Shown here piece after piece: positions 1 to 7,575 of a DNA stretch of 30,008 bases. Within the stretch, counting starts at the first letter, position 1, and the number at the start of each line of letters is the position of its first letter. The notes below the pieces were generated by a model. It made no database searches and was not told where the DNA came from. It saw only the letters and a list, made by a program, of their open reading frames with translations. The stretch is from a virus, in IMG/VR virus record IMGVR_UViG_3300020204_004211, positions 1 to 30,008 of that record; one strand, 5' to 3'. A program made the position numbers and the translations under genes.

Positions 1-545
1 TTTTTCTTAAAGCTTGAGCTCCAGAAACAGCTGCTATTCCACCAGCAACAAAGCCAGCTTTTCTAAAGCCTCCTGCTTTTTGATATAGATCAGCCACTCC
101 CTTCATCGCTTTGGCATTTCTGGACATTCCACGACCGCTCATATACATTTGTGCACCGACTCCACCAGCAATTGCAGTCATGGCAAGCTTTCCTTTAGAT
201 TTATTATATTCTCCCTGTTGGATATCTCTAATTCCAGAAAAAGCTGCCATTCCACCAGCAAGACCAATGGCACCTACAGATTTATATCTTCTCATAGCTG
301 CAGCAGAAAGGGCTCCTGCGCTTTTTTCAGCTTTTGCAGCACTACTTGCATAGCCAGATAGGCTGGCCATTCCACGACCCCTGGACATCAGCATTGCTCC
401 ACCAGCAAAGCTAGCAGTCGCTATACCTGCCCCAGTCATCATATTGACTGGATTGCCAGAGCTAAACTTTTGAGCTCCGATAACCTCCTCCAGCGAGCGC
501 TAAGCCAGCGCCTGCTCCAGTTACCATACCGCCTACAGATGGCAT
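1..545 (-). CDS. Gly/Ala-rich protein, 3' end outside window, read through a CGGA quadruplet
   Basis: The gene starts at ATG 543-545 behind a GGAG ribosome-binding site (552-555) and runs off the left edge. In frame 0 it stops after 27 codons (TAG at 462-464). Immediately before that, the in-frame codon is CGG followed by A (479-476). Reading CGGA as one glycine codon gives ...AGGGY-G-AQKFSSGN... and opens a frame with no further stop to position 1. The product is rich in Gly, Ala, Met and Ser and has repeated mildly hydrophobic stretches such as GIATASFAGGAML and AIGLAGGMAAFSG, separated by basic segments. That could suit a membrane-active or virion-internal protein, but I do not recognise the family. 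Without recoding, the downstream part could start only at the ATG pair near 442, which has no good ribosome-binding site. Confidence 0.6.
476..479 (-). other. Quadruplet codon CGGA (Gly), site 1
   Basis: In-frame context TAT CGG AGC, with a frame-0 stop five codons downstream of CGG. Taking four bases, TAT CGGA GCT, continues the open frame to the window edge. Confidence 0.7.
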
Positions 546-604
546 AAAAATCTCCTTAGATACTTAATCTACATATATAGTACTTCAATTGCCAAAAATC
601 TATA

Positions 605-613
605 TGATATAAT
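605..613 (+). promoter_or_regulatory. Extended -10 promoter for the tRNA
   Basis: TGATATAAT is a perfect extended -10 element (TG-n-TATAAT) whose last base lies 9 bases before the tRNA 5' end at 622. No good -35 is visible, which is acceptable for an extended -10 promoter. The same TGnTATAAT string occurs in two other intergenic positions (7702-7710 and 14000-14008, minus strand). Confidence 0.6.
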
Positions 614-621
614 CATCTCAT

Positions 622-694
622 GCGGTTGTAACTTAACAGTAGAGTACGTGTGCTTCCGACCCACGGTGTGAGGGTGCAAATCCCTTCAACCGCT
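622..694 (+). tRNA. Glycine tRNA with probable four-base anticodon UCCG
   Basis: The 73-nt gene folds as a cloverleaf. The acceptor stem is a perfect 7 bp (GCGGTTG with CAACCGC) followed by T at the discriminator position. The D stem is ACTT/GAGT around AACAGTA, and the T stem is GAGGG/CCCTT around TGCAAAT. No CCA is encoded. G1-C72, C2-G71, U73, C35 and C36 are known bacterial glycyl-tRNA identity elements. The anticodon arm between A26 and the variable loop is 19 nt rather than 17. It can form CGTG-(T bulge)-G with CCACG, leaving the 8-nt loop CUUCCGAC. U33 is then followed by UCCG, fully complementary to CGGA. An alternative fold is a 6-bp stem with one T-C mismatch and a 7-nt loop. G in place of U55 in the T loop is unusual. 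A decayed tRNA is possible, but the match to six CGGN frameshift sites argues for function. Confidence 0.8.
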
Positions 695-722
695 CTATTT
701 TAAATTAATTAATCCTTCGAGT

Positions 723-750
723 AAGTTACTATTATTATGTAATGTAACTT
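723..750 (+). repeat. Inverted repeat before the rightward genes
   Basis: AAGTTAC (723-729) and GTAACTT (744-750) are perfect 7-bp arms around a 14-nt AT-rich loop, just upstream of the ribosome-binding site of the gene at 766. It could be an operator or a leader hairpin. It has no T-tract typical of a terminator. Confidence 0.45.
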
Positions 751-765
751 GTTTGGAGATATTTT

Positions 766-981
766 ATGGCAGGCAAAAAGCCAGCAAAAAGAAATGTATC
801 GAATACAGAAAAAGCTAAAGTAGAACTTCCCGGAAAAGCAGTTAAAGTTTATGGTTATAGTTCAAATAGCTTTGCATGTGTTGCTTGTTCAAAGTCAATA
901 GGTAAGGGTATTATGTATGAGCACACTGATGGAAAATTATATTGTTCCAGAAATTGTATACAGAAATTAAAAACAACATAA
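766..981 (+). CDS. Small zinc-finger-like protein
   Basis: 71 residues, starting at ATG with a GGAG site about 8 bases upstream. The N-terminal 30 residues are lysine-rich. The C-terminal half carries CVAC (about residues 38-41) and CSRNC (about 60-64), a four-cysteine arrangement (C-x2-C...C-x3-C) that could bind one zinc ion, as in treble-clef or FCS-like fingers. No specific family is recognised. It is the first gene of a rightward group after the tRNA and is followed 12 bases later by the next gene. Its only CGGA string straddles codons (CCC GGA), so it is not a quadruplet site. Confidence 0.8.
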   Translation: MAGKKPAKRNVSNTEKAKVELPGKAVKVYGYSSNSFACVACSKSIGKGIMYEHTDGKLYCSRNCIQKLKTT

Positions 982-993
982 GATTAATACTAT

Positions 994-1764
994 ATGGCAG
1001 AAAATCCTGAATTACCAATAAAAAATATAGCTGGCTCAGCAAAAGAACCTGGGTTAAAAATTCCAAAAGTCAGTGGAGACAAAGCAAAAACTCCTGAAGA
1101 TATATCTACACCCGAAAGAATCCTTCTCGATTCTCTAAGACAAGAAGAAGAGCAAGAAGAAGAAGAAAGTCGTCTTAATAAAAAAGTAAAAGAAAAAGTT
1201 TCTGATTCTGTCAAAGAAAAAGCTAAAGAACTTGCTGGAATTGGTGACGAAAAGGAAGGAAAAAAAGAACTAGTAGATAGAATTATCGCTAGAGACAATG
1301 AACGAATTGCTAAAAAAGCAGCTACACAATCAGGCTTAAGAACAGATGTTGGAGTACCAACACAAAGTGTTTCAACTGTTACTGGACAACCTCCTCCATC
1401 TCCAGCTTCTTTAATGGAAATGTCTGGACCATCAGCCAAAGCTACTGCTGATCCTGGAGCAGAAAAGATGGCTTCTAGAGCTGGAAGGGCAAGAGCAGCT
1501 GCTGGAACTAGTGATGATGCAGCAAGTAGATTTGCAAAATCAACATCGGGAGCAATTGATGAGCTCATAGGATTTGGTAAAACTTTAGCGACTGAAGTGG
1601 TCCAGGGGATGAAAAATTCTAAAAACATTAGAGCTGTAGGTCTTGCAGCATTAATGGGCACTGCGGGTTTTGCTTCTGGTAAAGCGAAAGATAGACAACA
1701 AAAAGTAAAACAAGAATTTAATAGGCAGCAAGCTATTAGACAACAATTAATGAAGGATGGATAG
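994..1764 (+). CDS. Lys/Ala/Glu-rich hypothetical protein
   Basis: 256 residues, no recognised family. Residues about 45-115 are highly charged and predicted helical (runs of Glu, Lys and Arg, likely coiled coil). The middle is rich in Ser, Ala, Pro and Gly and looks disordered. Residues about 205-230 include a short apolar segment (AVGLAALMGTAGFASG) followed by a basic tail rich in Arg, Gln and Lys. The composition resembles the Gly/Ala-rich protein at the left edge, and both could be virion-internal or scaffold-like proteins; this is inference only. It overlaps the next gene by 8 bases, implying cotranscription and translational coupling. Confidence 0.75.
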   Translation: MAENPELPIKNIAGSAKEPGLKIPKVSGDKAKTPEDISTPERILLDSLRQEEEQEEEESRLNKKVKEKVSDSVKEKAKELAGIGDEKEGKKELVDRIIARDNERIAKKAATQSGLRTDVGVPTQSVSTVTGQPPPSPASLMEMSGPSAKATADPGAEKMASRAGRARAAAGTSDDAASRFAKSTSGAIDELIGFGKTLATEVVQGMKNSKNIRAVGLAALMGTAGFASGKAKDRQQKVKQEFNRQQAIRQQLMKDG

Positions 1765-2086
1765 CGTGATAATTGACACATGGTTAGCTGATTTTCTAGA
1801 GGAAATGGAAAAGAAACTTCCTCCTGCAGAACAAGAGTATGTTAACGCAATGTTAACTATTGTCTCAAAGTACGGTAAGCTTTCCAATGGCGATGGCAAT
1901 GGTATCTGGGTGGGTTATGTTCCTGGTATTGAGAATGATAATCTTCCTATTGGCGTTAAATGTGGCAACTGTGCTTTATATGAGGGTAATGGTGTCTGCA
2001 AGATTGTGGCTCAAACCGTAGAGGACAATGGATATTGTCGACTTGCCGCGATTCCAGATGGAGTTGTAAAGAGGTATGGAAAGTGA
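1757..2086 (+). CDS. Four-cysteine small phage protein A
   Basis: 109 residues. The C-terminal half has CGNC ... C ... C spacing: CGNCALYEGNGVCKIV, then VEDNGYCRL about 11 residues later. This C-x2-C-x8-C-x11-C pattern recurs in small phage proteins that look like metal- or Fe-S-binding modules of the high-potential iron-sulphur type; I state that resemblance from memory of the pattern only. The N-terminal half is acidic and helical. It overlaps the previous gene by 8 bases, and its TGA overlaps the GTG start of the paralogous next gene. Confidence 0.8.
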   Translation: MDSVIIDTWLADFLEEMEKKLPPAEQEYVNAMLTIVSKYGKLSNGDGNGIWVGYVPGIENDNLPIGVKCGNCALYEGNGVCKIVAQTVEDNGYCRLAAIPDGVVKRYGK

Positions 2087-2463
2087 TCAGAAACTATTGG
2101 CTGTCTGAGTATGTATCTCCAGATGATGAAGAGATGCCAGATGAGGAAATGCCTGAGGAAGAACCAAAAGACGAGGAAGAGGATCCAGATGATCCTGAAA
2201 CAAAACTAAATCCCCGTCAAAAAATGATGTACGAACACTACGAGTCATGCGTAGAAATGCATGGCAAGTATGATCAAACAGCTCTAGGTAATGGTGCGCA
2301 TTATGCGCCAGCTGCTAAAAATCCTTTTATTAAAGAAGGATTAGTTTGTTCAAACTGCGTGTTTTTTATGGGCGGACAAGGCTGTAAAATAGTCGCTGGC
2401 AAAATAGAAGCCAACGCTATTTGCAAGCTTTGGATTATTCCTCAGGATCTTATTAAGAAATAG
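2083..2463 (+). CDS. Four-cysteine small phage protein B
   Basis: The preferred start is GTG at 2083, overlapping the previous stop (GTGA), with AGAGG about 8 bases upstream; a longer reading from 2035 would lie inside the preceding gene. It encodes about 126 residues: a very acidic stretch (Glu/Asp/Pro repeats, residues about 10-45), then a helical segment. The C-terminal module is CSNCVFFMGGQGCKIVAGKI followed by a fourth cysteine in ICKLW. This module matches the cysteine module of the preceding gene, so the two are tandem paralogues. The role is unknown; a metal or Fe-S cluster site is inferred from the cysteines. Confidence 0.8.
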   Translation: MIRNYWLSEYVSPDDEEMPDEEMPEEEPKDEEEDPDDPETKLNPRQKMMYEHYESCVEMHGKYDQTALGNGAHYAPAAKNPFIKEGLVCSNCVFFMGGQGCKIVAGKIEANAICKLWIIPQDLIKK

Positions 2464-2486
2464 TAATTAGACTTCTTCAAAAAATC

Positions 2487-3359
2487 TTAGGCCATTAAAT
2501 CGCCTATTAAAACATAGCTAGAATTGTCTGTTATACAAATCAAAGAACCACCAGAATATTGAGCTCTTAACTTTAATCCTGGAGTTGCATTAACAGTAAC
2601 TCCAGATGCAGATATAGTTACAGTTCCAGAACCTAAGTTTAATATGTCTATTCTGTCTCCTGCAACTAAATTAGTAGAAGTATTAACATATACAGTTACA
2701 TTAGAGGAACTATTAAATGTAACTATTTTTCCCTTATCGCTACTAACTAAATACACTGAAGTATTAGTTCCTTGACTATTAAATGCTTGTCTGTATTTTA
2801 GAGAGCCATTTATTTCTACATCTGAATTAATCGTTGTCGTAGTGCCATTGACTGTCAAGTTACCAGAAACGGTAGCACTTGAAGAAAAACTTGCCGGTCC
2901 AGTAAAGTTAGGAGTTGCTGCCGTAAGAGCACCAATAGAAGTTAGTGTTCCAGTAAAACTTCCGTCACCCTCAGCATTTAAAGTAAAATTTCCTCCAGTA
3001 AATACTGCCGGTCCAACAAAGTATGGCGTAGCAGCAGTCAGTGAAGTTAGGCTTCCAACGGAAGTTAAAGAAGATCCTGTAATTCCAGAACCCAATGTAG
3101 TTCCAGATAAAACATCTGCTCCATCAACCTTGTAGGTTTGACCAGATCCAATTTCGAAACTATCATCAGTCTTTAATGTATCGGCTGCAGATCTATAAAG
3201 AGTTGTATCAGCTGTAGCTGAACCAGAGGACCATTTTAATTTACCTCCTGCTTCAATGACAAAATTAGGAGTTGCACTATCGTAAGGAGCAATCTCTACT
3301 GCTGTGTCTGCTGCAGTAGTAAATTTTCGTGCACGTAAAAGATTGTAAAAATTTGGCAT
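2487..3359 (-). CDS. Tail-fibre / appendage-like protein
   Basis: 290 residues rich in Ser, Thr, Gly and Val, with beta-type repeats. Repeated units include LTAATPYFVGPAVF and LTAATPNFTGPASF, and the motif SGNLTVNGTTTTINS, a common signature of phage tail fibres and virion appendages. The C-terminal part (about residues 190-290) is likely a small beta domain (VTISASGVTVNATPG). No chaperone or peptidase motif is visible. It lies directly downstream of the larger fibre gene on the same strand with a 44-base gap, so the two probably form one adhesin module. Confidence 0.8.
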   Translation of the reverse strand: MPNFYNLLRARKFTTAADTAVEIAPYDSATPNFVIEAGGKLKWSSGSATADTTLYRSAADTLKTDDSFEIGSGQTYKVDGADVLSGTTLGSGITGSSLTSVGSLTSLTAATPYFVGPAVFTGGNFTLNAEGDGSFTGTLTSIGALTAATPNFTGPASFSSSATVSGNLTVNGTTTTINSDVEINGSLKYRQAFNSQGTNTSVYLVSSDKGKIVTFNSSSNVTVYVNTSTNLVAGDRIDILNLGSGTVTISASGVTVNATPGLKLRAQYSGGSLICITDNSSYVLIGDLMA

Positions 3360-3403
3360 TGGCCTCGACCAATCCTTTCTAATTTAGTTTTAATCCCTCA
3401 AGA

Positions 3404-4951
3404 TTAAAAGAATACTTTAACAACCAAAGAGTTGCTTGGCGGCGGAGATGCAAACAGTAACGTTACTGTATTGACACTTGTAGCTTCCCAATCTAAATAG
3501 TAAAACTCATATGGGCTTGAGGCACTTCTTGCAGCGACAAAGACTTCTCTGGTCCCAAGATTGTGTGTTACAACAATTGAGCTTGAAGAGCCATCTCCTA
3601 CAGTCTCTTGATGGAGTGTGGCTGGAGGAAGAGCTGAATTGACCCAGTTTGTCCCATCATATTTTAAAATCTGGTTTGCAGCTACAGATGCAATTGTTAC
3701 GTCTCCCAAATTATTCAAAGACGCTGAGCTTAAACCAGTCGTATGATCAAAGGAAATATTAGGAGTTGCGCCTTCACCAGAATTATTTGTTATGGTTATT
3801 CCAGTTCCAGCAGCTAGATGAGAAACATAATCTCCAACGGTATCAGTTGTAAGATTAACTGGATCATTAATCCAATTTGCACCGTTATACCTAAGAAAAT
3901 CTCCGTTGGTAGGAGAAGATAAAGTAACGTCAGAAAGGTTATTAATAACATGATTTGATATATCAGAAACAGTTCCACTTACGTTTCCAGTTACATTTCC
4001 AGTTAAGTTTCCTGTTACGTTACCCGTGACGTTACCCGTGACGTTGCCAGTCAACGGTGCAGTGACACCTGCGAAAGTTACGGTAGAGTCAGTACCCACC
4101 GCTTGACCGATTGCAATGGTCGGCGTCGTTGTTTCTCCAGAGTTATCGCTAATCGTTACGCCTGTACCCGCGACCAATGAAGAAACATAATCACCAGTCG
4201 TATCAGTGCCCAAAGCAACAGAGTTTGGCTGAATTGTCGCAGCAATTGATGCGTTTGCAGAGCCATTAAATGAAGCAGAACCAGCTATATCACCAGTAAG
4301 TTCAATCGTTCGCGAGGTGGCGAGGGCCGTTGCGGTATCTGCGTTACCCGTGACGTTGCCTGTGACGTTGCCAGTAAGTGGTGCAGTTACGGCAGCAAAA
4401 GTAACACTAGAGCCGGTGCCGACTGCCTGGCCAATTGCAATTGTTGGGCTAGAACCTTCACCTGGAGTGTGTGTGACGGTGACGCCAGTACCAGGAGTTA
4501 CATTAGAAACATAATTTCCAACAGTATGAAGCCCTAATGTAACAGAGTTTTCTATAATTGAACTTATATCATAAAAAGTAGTTCCATCATTTGTGAACTG
4601 CCATTTATCTGTAGTTTCATTCCAGCGGATTTGAACATTTGTTGATGTTCCTCGTTCAACTTCTATGCCAGAGTCTTCTGATGGAACACCAGTAACATTG
4701 CTATTCAATATTAGAACATTATCAGCAACTACTACGTTTTCCACATTTACGGATACAGTTGTTCCGCTAACTGTTAGGTTTCCAGTTATTGTAACATTGT
4801 CATCTGTTCTAACTTCATCTAGATCTTGTCTTAACCAAGACCATGTAGTGGCTACAACATCGTTGTTATCATTTTTATAATAGACAACTCCATTAATTGG
4901 ATCTAGAGCTATTTGTCCTTGAGAAATGTTAGGAGGAAGAGGTAATGGCAT
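3404..4951 (-). CDS. Tail-fibre-like protein with internal repeats
   Basis: 515 residues. The N-terminal third contains GNLTVSGTTVSVN and an 'NVQIRWNETTDKWQFTNDG' segment typical of phage fibre proteins that begin with a virion-attachment region. The middle has three copies of a unit like GDYVSxLxAGTGxTI...TPxI and alternates with Gly-Asn-Val-Thr runs encoded by near-perfect 12-bp DNA repeats. The C-terminal about 70 residues form a separate domain (ETVGDGSSSSIVVTHNLG), probably the receptor-binding or trimer tip. ATG 4949-4951 has AAGGA upstream, and the holin stop lies 10 bases before it. The repeat region has more GC-ending codons than neighbouring genes. Confidence 0.85.
   Translation of the reverse strand: MPLPLPPNISQGQIALDPINGVVYYKNDNNDVVATTWSWLRQDLDEVRTDDNVTITGNLTVSGTTVSVNVENVVVADNVLILNSNVTGVPSEDSGIEVERGTSTNVQIRWNETTDKWQFTNDGTTFYDISSIIENSVTLGLHTVGNYVSNVTPGTGVTVTHTPGEGSSPTIAIGQAVGTGSSVTFAAVTAPLTGNVTGNVTGNADTATALATSRTIELTGDIAGSASFNGSANASIAATIQPNSVALGTDTTGDYVSSLVAGTGVTISDNSGETTTPTIAIGQAVGTDSTVTFAGVTAPLTGNVTGNVTGNVTGNLTGNVTGNVSGTVSDISNHVINNLSDVTLSSPTNGDFLRYNGANWINDPVNLTTDTVGDYVSHLAAGTGITITNNSGEGATPNISFDHTTGLSSASLNNLGDVTIASVAANQILKYDGTNWVNSALPPATLHQETVGDGSSSSIVVTHNLGTREVFVAARSASSPYEFYYLDWEATSVNTVTLLFASPPPSNSLVVKVFF
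3973..4060 (-). repeat. 12-bp tandem repeats encoding Gly-Asn-Val-Thr
   Basis: Consecutive units of the type ACGTTACCCGTG / ACGTTGCCAGTC (plus-strand reading) encode repeated GNVT in the fibre shaft. A second shorter block lies at about 4340-4375. They are potential sites of length variation by recombination or slippage. Confidence 0.75.
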
Positions 4952-4960
4952 GAAAGTTCC

Positions 4961-5210
4961 TTATTGGTTTTTATTAGATTTTTTATCTACCTTATTAAAT
5001 ACTTCATTGATTTCAGAAACAGACAGCTTTCCATCATCAAGAAATGCTCTTGATAAACCTTCTACTACTGTTGCTACACCAGCCATTCCGTGCCATAAAA
5101 CAAGCTTTCCATAATGGAACTCCTGCTATAGCACCAGCCCCTATAACGCTTAGTCCGGATGCGGCAAAAGTAGCTACAATTCTCAGTATTATATTGGTAA
5201 TTGATTTCAT
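4961..5210 (-). CDS. Putative holin, read through a CGGA quadruplet
   Basis: ATG 5208-5210 has a strong GGAGG site. Frame 0 encodes 40 residues (...AGVPLWKACFMA) and then meets CGG A at 5090-5087, after which it stops within 18 codons. Reading CGGA as glycine gives ...CFMA-G-MAGVATVVEGLSRAFLDDGKLSVSEINEVF..., an 82-residue protein ending at 4961. It has one N-terminal hydrophobic helix (about 10-32), a second apolar stretch around the recoded glycine, and an acidic/basic tail. The Gly-Ala helix plus 'VVEGLSRAFLDDGKLSVSEIN' tail matches a common type of phage holin, as I recall that family. It sits between tail fibres and endolysin in the lysis region. The frame-0 product would lack the tail, so recoding could set lysis timing (inference). 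Confidence 0.72.
5087..5090 (-). other. Quadruplet codon CGGA (Gly), site 2
   Basis: In-frame context GCA CGG AAT. Four-base reading GCA CGGA ATG places Gly at residue 41 of the holin (MA-G-MAG) and restores a frame that ends just before the fibre gene. Confidence 0.85.
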
Positions 5211-5304
5211 TTTACCCTCCTATAGTAATTAACTTAAATACTTTTCCTTTGAATTAGGTACATTTCAATACAAATTAAACCAAATTTTATATTTAATTTT
5301 CTCC

Positions 5305-7575
5305 TCATTTATCGTTTTGTATCATTGCATTTAGGTAGTGTATGGCAAAAGCAATACTGGTAGCTATAACAGTGATCCTTCTGGTATCTCCAGAAAGAGT
5401 GGCAAACACTATTACTGTACCTGATATAGTAAAGGCTAATGCTGCAGTTTCCTTTGCAAATTTCTTGATAAAGCCCAAAGGACTAAATCTTTTTTCCATG
5501 GTTCCCTCCGTGTATTTAAATATACTGTTACGAGTAAAATTACTTTCTTCTTCGTCCCCTTCTGGACCCTCTATTTCGGCTTCCTCTTCTTCCTCTTCTG
5601 GCTCATCTTCTTTTCTGGCAGCATTATTTGAGCTTGATTGACCAGGCCCGTCACCACCAGACGGAGAAGGGTTGCGGGAAGCTGTTCCACCAGATCCGCT
5701 AGTTGCAGCTCCGGCAGTTATTGTTGAAAGAACGGTTGTGGCAGCTATTAAAGTCCTTCTAGTTCCAACATCAATATTAGAACCAACTGGCACATAGTCA
5801 TCAAATCCTTCAGCATAGATATTAATCTCTTCCTCAAAAACGTTCTTAACTTCTTGCGAGGCATTTTGAATAGCTTCAGTAATTTCAGACTTTTGCTCAT
5901 CTGTTATATTACCTGCATCAACTGCATCAAATATTTTAGCTGCTTGTTCAGCTGTAACTGACTCTAAAACTTCTGAAGAAGTAGCAAGTTCAGTAGCTAC
6001 TTCTGAGTCTAGCTTTTCTGCTTCAATAAGAGTATCAACCAACTCAACGACTTGCTCTTCTGTTGCGTCTCCGCTAGTTAAAAGATCTACCAGTTGATTG
6101 GTTACTTCATCAGTGATTTCAATATCACCAGATGTAATTCCATCCAAGACAGCATCAACCTCTTCTGGTGTAACTTCTCCATCTAAAACTTCATCTAAAT
6201 TATCAACGGTAACCTGAACAGTTCCTTCATTTGGCGTTTCTGGATCAGGTTCTGGTACTGTAGTTTGATCTTCTGGTTGAACCTCAGTTGTTGTCGTTGT
6301 ATCTAGCTCTTGTTCTGGCTCTGTGGTGGTTGTTATTTCAGGTTCAGTGGTAGTCGTGGTTCCAGTGGGTGGTGATTCTGGAACTGTAGTGGTTGTTTGA
6401 GGAACAGTTGTGGTGGTTGTTTCAGGAACAGTTGTGGTGGTTGTTTCAGGAACAGTTGTGGTGGTTGTTTCAGGAACGGTTGTAGTGGTTGTTTCAGGAA
6501 CGGTTGTAGTGGTTGTTTCAGGAACGGTTGTGGTTGTAGTGGTAGTAGGTGGAATAGTAGTTGTAGTAGTAGTTGTAGTGGTTGTCGTTGTAGTAGTAGT
6601 TGTAGTGGTTGTCGTTGTAGTAGTAGTGGTAGTAGTGGGCGGAGTAGGGTCAATCACCACAGCATCAACAGTTGCCTGGGGCCCGTACATACAGGACCCA
6701 GCACCCTCTCCGACGCATGGGGCTGTTCCTGCCTGAATCTTAAATCTGACTGGTCCGTATCCAGTTGTTCCAGGCCACATCCATGGGCCGAGGCTGTATG
6801 AAGTATTTACGGCGTATGTCCACACTCCCCAACCACCAGCTTCTACCCCATCAACGAGGTCATAAAACAAAATGTTGTACATATATGGGGCAGTGTTGCT
6901 TGGTGTTGGGGCGTTCCAACTCAAAACAACATTTCCATCGTTGTCTGCCACTGCTGTGAGATTTTGAACAGAGTTAAAGTATGGCGCTATCGTTGTAGTT
7001 GTAGTACTGGTAGTAGTCGTGGTTGGCACAACGACAGTCTTTGTAAAAGCAGAGGCGGGAACTACCTGCCATCCCGAACCTATATCCCAGTAGAGAGTCG
7101 TATTGGCTCCGCCACCATTTTCGTAATACCAATATGTGATTGGCTTGGAAACTCCAGCGGTAAAAGAAACGTACTGTGACGGGTTGCCCCAGCCGCCCTT
7201 GTCAAACCAGTTGTTGTCTATCAAAACATTGTCTATATAGAGTTTGCTTCCGTCATCCGCAGCGGGCAAGAACCTAAACGAGCCAGTCACGGGCAGGGTT
7301 ATGTGACCTTCATACTTAACAATAAAGTCTTCATACATGTTGAACAGCGGTGCACTGTCAAAGCTCTGATTAATCTGAGTGAGAGTGGTGGTTCCAACGA
7401 CCGGACGACCGGTGACCGTGGGGAGTGGAGGCGAATTGTTGTAGCCAAAGTTGTTGTAAACGGTTACATTAAGTCCTGGTTCGACTTGAGCAGAAGCAGA
7501 AAAATTTGGAAAAATAATACCAATAAAAAAGAGTACGCCAAGAATCCAGGAACCTTTTTGTAGTTTGATTCGCAT
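5305..7575 (-). CDS. Secreted PA14-domain, Thr-rich, membrane-anchored surface protein
   Basis: 756 residues. The N-terminus is a signal peptide (basic RIKLQKG, apolar core, SASAQ cleavage region near residue 29). Residues about 35-185 are PA14-like (YEGHITLPVTGSFRF, DDGSKLYIDNVLI), a glycan-binding fold. A fibronectin-like domain follows (about 200-310: LTAVADNDGNVVLSWNAPTPS). Then come a long threonine run, eight-residue repeats of the VPETTTTT type, and an acidic helical region with repeated short EF-like or helix-turn units (EVLDGEVTPEEVDAVLDGI). After a low-complexity Glu stretch, two C-terminal transmembrane helices follow (TAALAFTISGTVIVFATL and VIATSIAFAIHYL). The layout suggests export and anchoring in the host envelope rather than a virion fibre. 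It lies between holin and endolysin, with ATG behind GAGGG. A role in lysis of a complex envelope or in superinfection exclusion is speculative. Confidence 0.8.
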   Translation of the reverse strand: MRIKLQKGSWILGVLFFIGIIFPNFSASAQVEPGLNVTVYNNFGYNNSPPLPTVTGRPVVGTTTLTQINQSFDSAPLFNMYEDFIVKYEGHITLPVTGSFRFLPAADDGSKLYIDNVLIDNNWFDKGGWGNPSQYVSFTAGVSKPITYWYYENGGGANTTLYWDIGSGWQVVPASAFTKTVVVPTTTTTSTTTTTIAPYFNSVQNLTAVADNDGNVVLSWNAPTPSNTAPYMYNILFYDLVDGVEAGGWGVWTYAVNTSYSLGPWMWPGTTGYGPVRFKIQAGTAPCVGEGAGSCMYGPQATVDAVVIDPTPPTTTTTTTTTTTTTTTTTTTTTTTTTTTIPPTTTTTTTVPETTTTTVPETTTTTVPETTTTTVPETTTTTVPETTTTTVPQTTTTVPESPPTGTTTTTEPEITTTTEPEQELDTTTTTEVQPEDQTTVPEPDPETPNEGTVQVTVDNLDEVLDGEVTPEEVDAVLDGITSGDIEITDEVTNQLVDLLTSGDATEEQVVELVDTLIEAEKLDSEVATELATSSEVLESVTAEQAAKIFDAVDAGNITDEQKSEITEAIQNASQEVKNVFEEEINIYAEGFDDYVPVGSNIDVGTRRTLIAATTVLSTITAGAATSGSGGTASRNPSPSGGDGPGQSSSNNAARKEDEPEEEEEEAEIEGPEGDEEESNFTRNSIFKYTEGTMEKRFSPLGFIKKFAKETAALAFTISGTVIVFATLSGDTRRITVIATSIAFAIHYLNAMIQNDK
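6388..6640 (-). repeat. 24-bp tandem repeats and ACN-codon run encoding Thr-rich linker
   Basis: About six 24-bp units (VPETTTTT) are nearly identical at the DNA level (6388-6531), followed by a long run of Thr codons to about 6640. The region is prone to slippage and produces long spurious antisense reading frames rich in Val, Cys and Ser. Confidence 0.85.

Noticed and set aside
990-1781. 263-residue minus-strand reading frame opposite the Lys/Ala-rich gene
   Set aside because: Shadow of the plus-strand gene at 994-1764, which has natural spacing and overlap with its neighbours; the antisense protein is Ser/Leu-rich without domains.
2965-2968. CGGA strings such as this one (GAC GGA) inside many genes
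   Set aside because: They straddle codons (XXC GGA or XCG GAX), so the ribosome reads them normally; only in-frame CGG marks a break.
6388-6531. 24-bp repeats as a CRISPR array
   Set aside because: There are no unique spacers; the repeats are directly tandem and encode in-frame VPETTTTT.
6397-6801. Long plus-strand reading frames opposite the Thr-repeat region, rich in Cys/Ser/Gly or Val
   Set aside because: They are the antisense of the ACN/repeat codons of the PA14 protein, with no ribosome-binding site and extreme low complexity.
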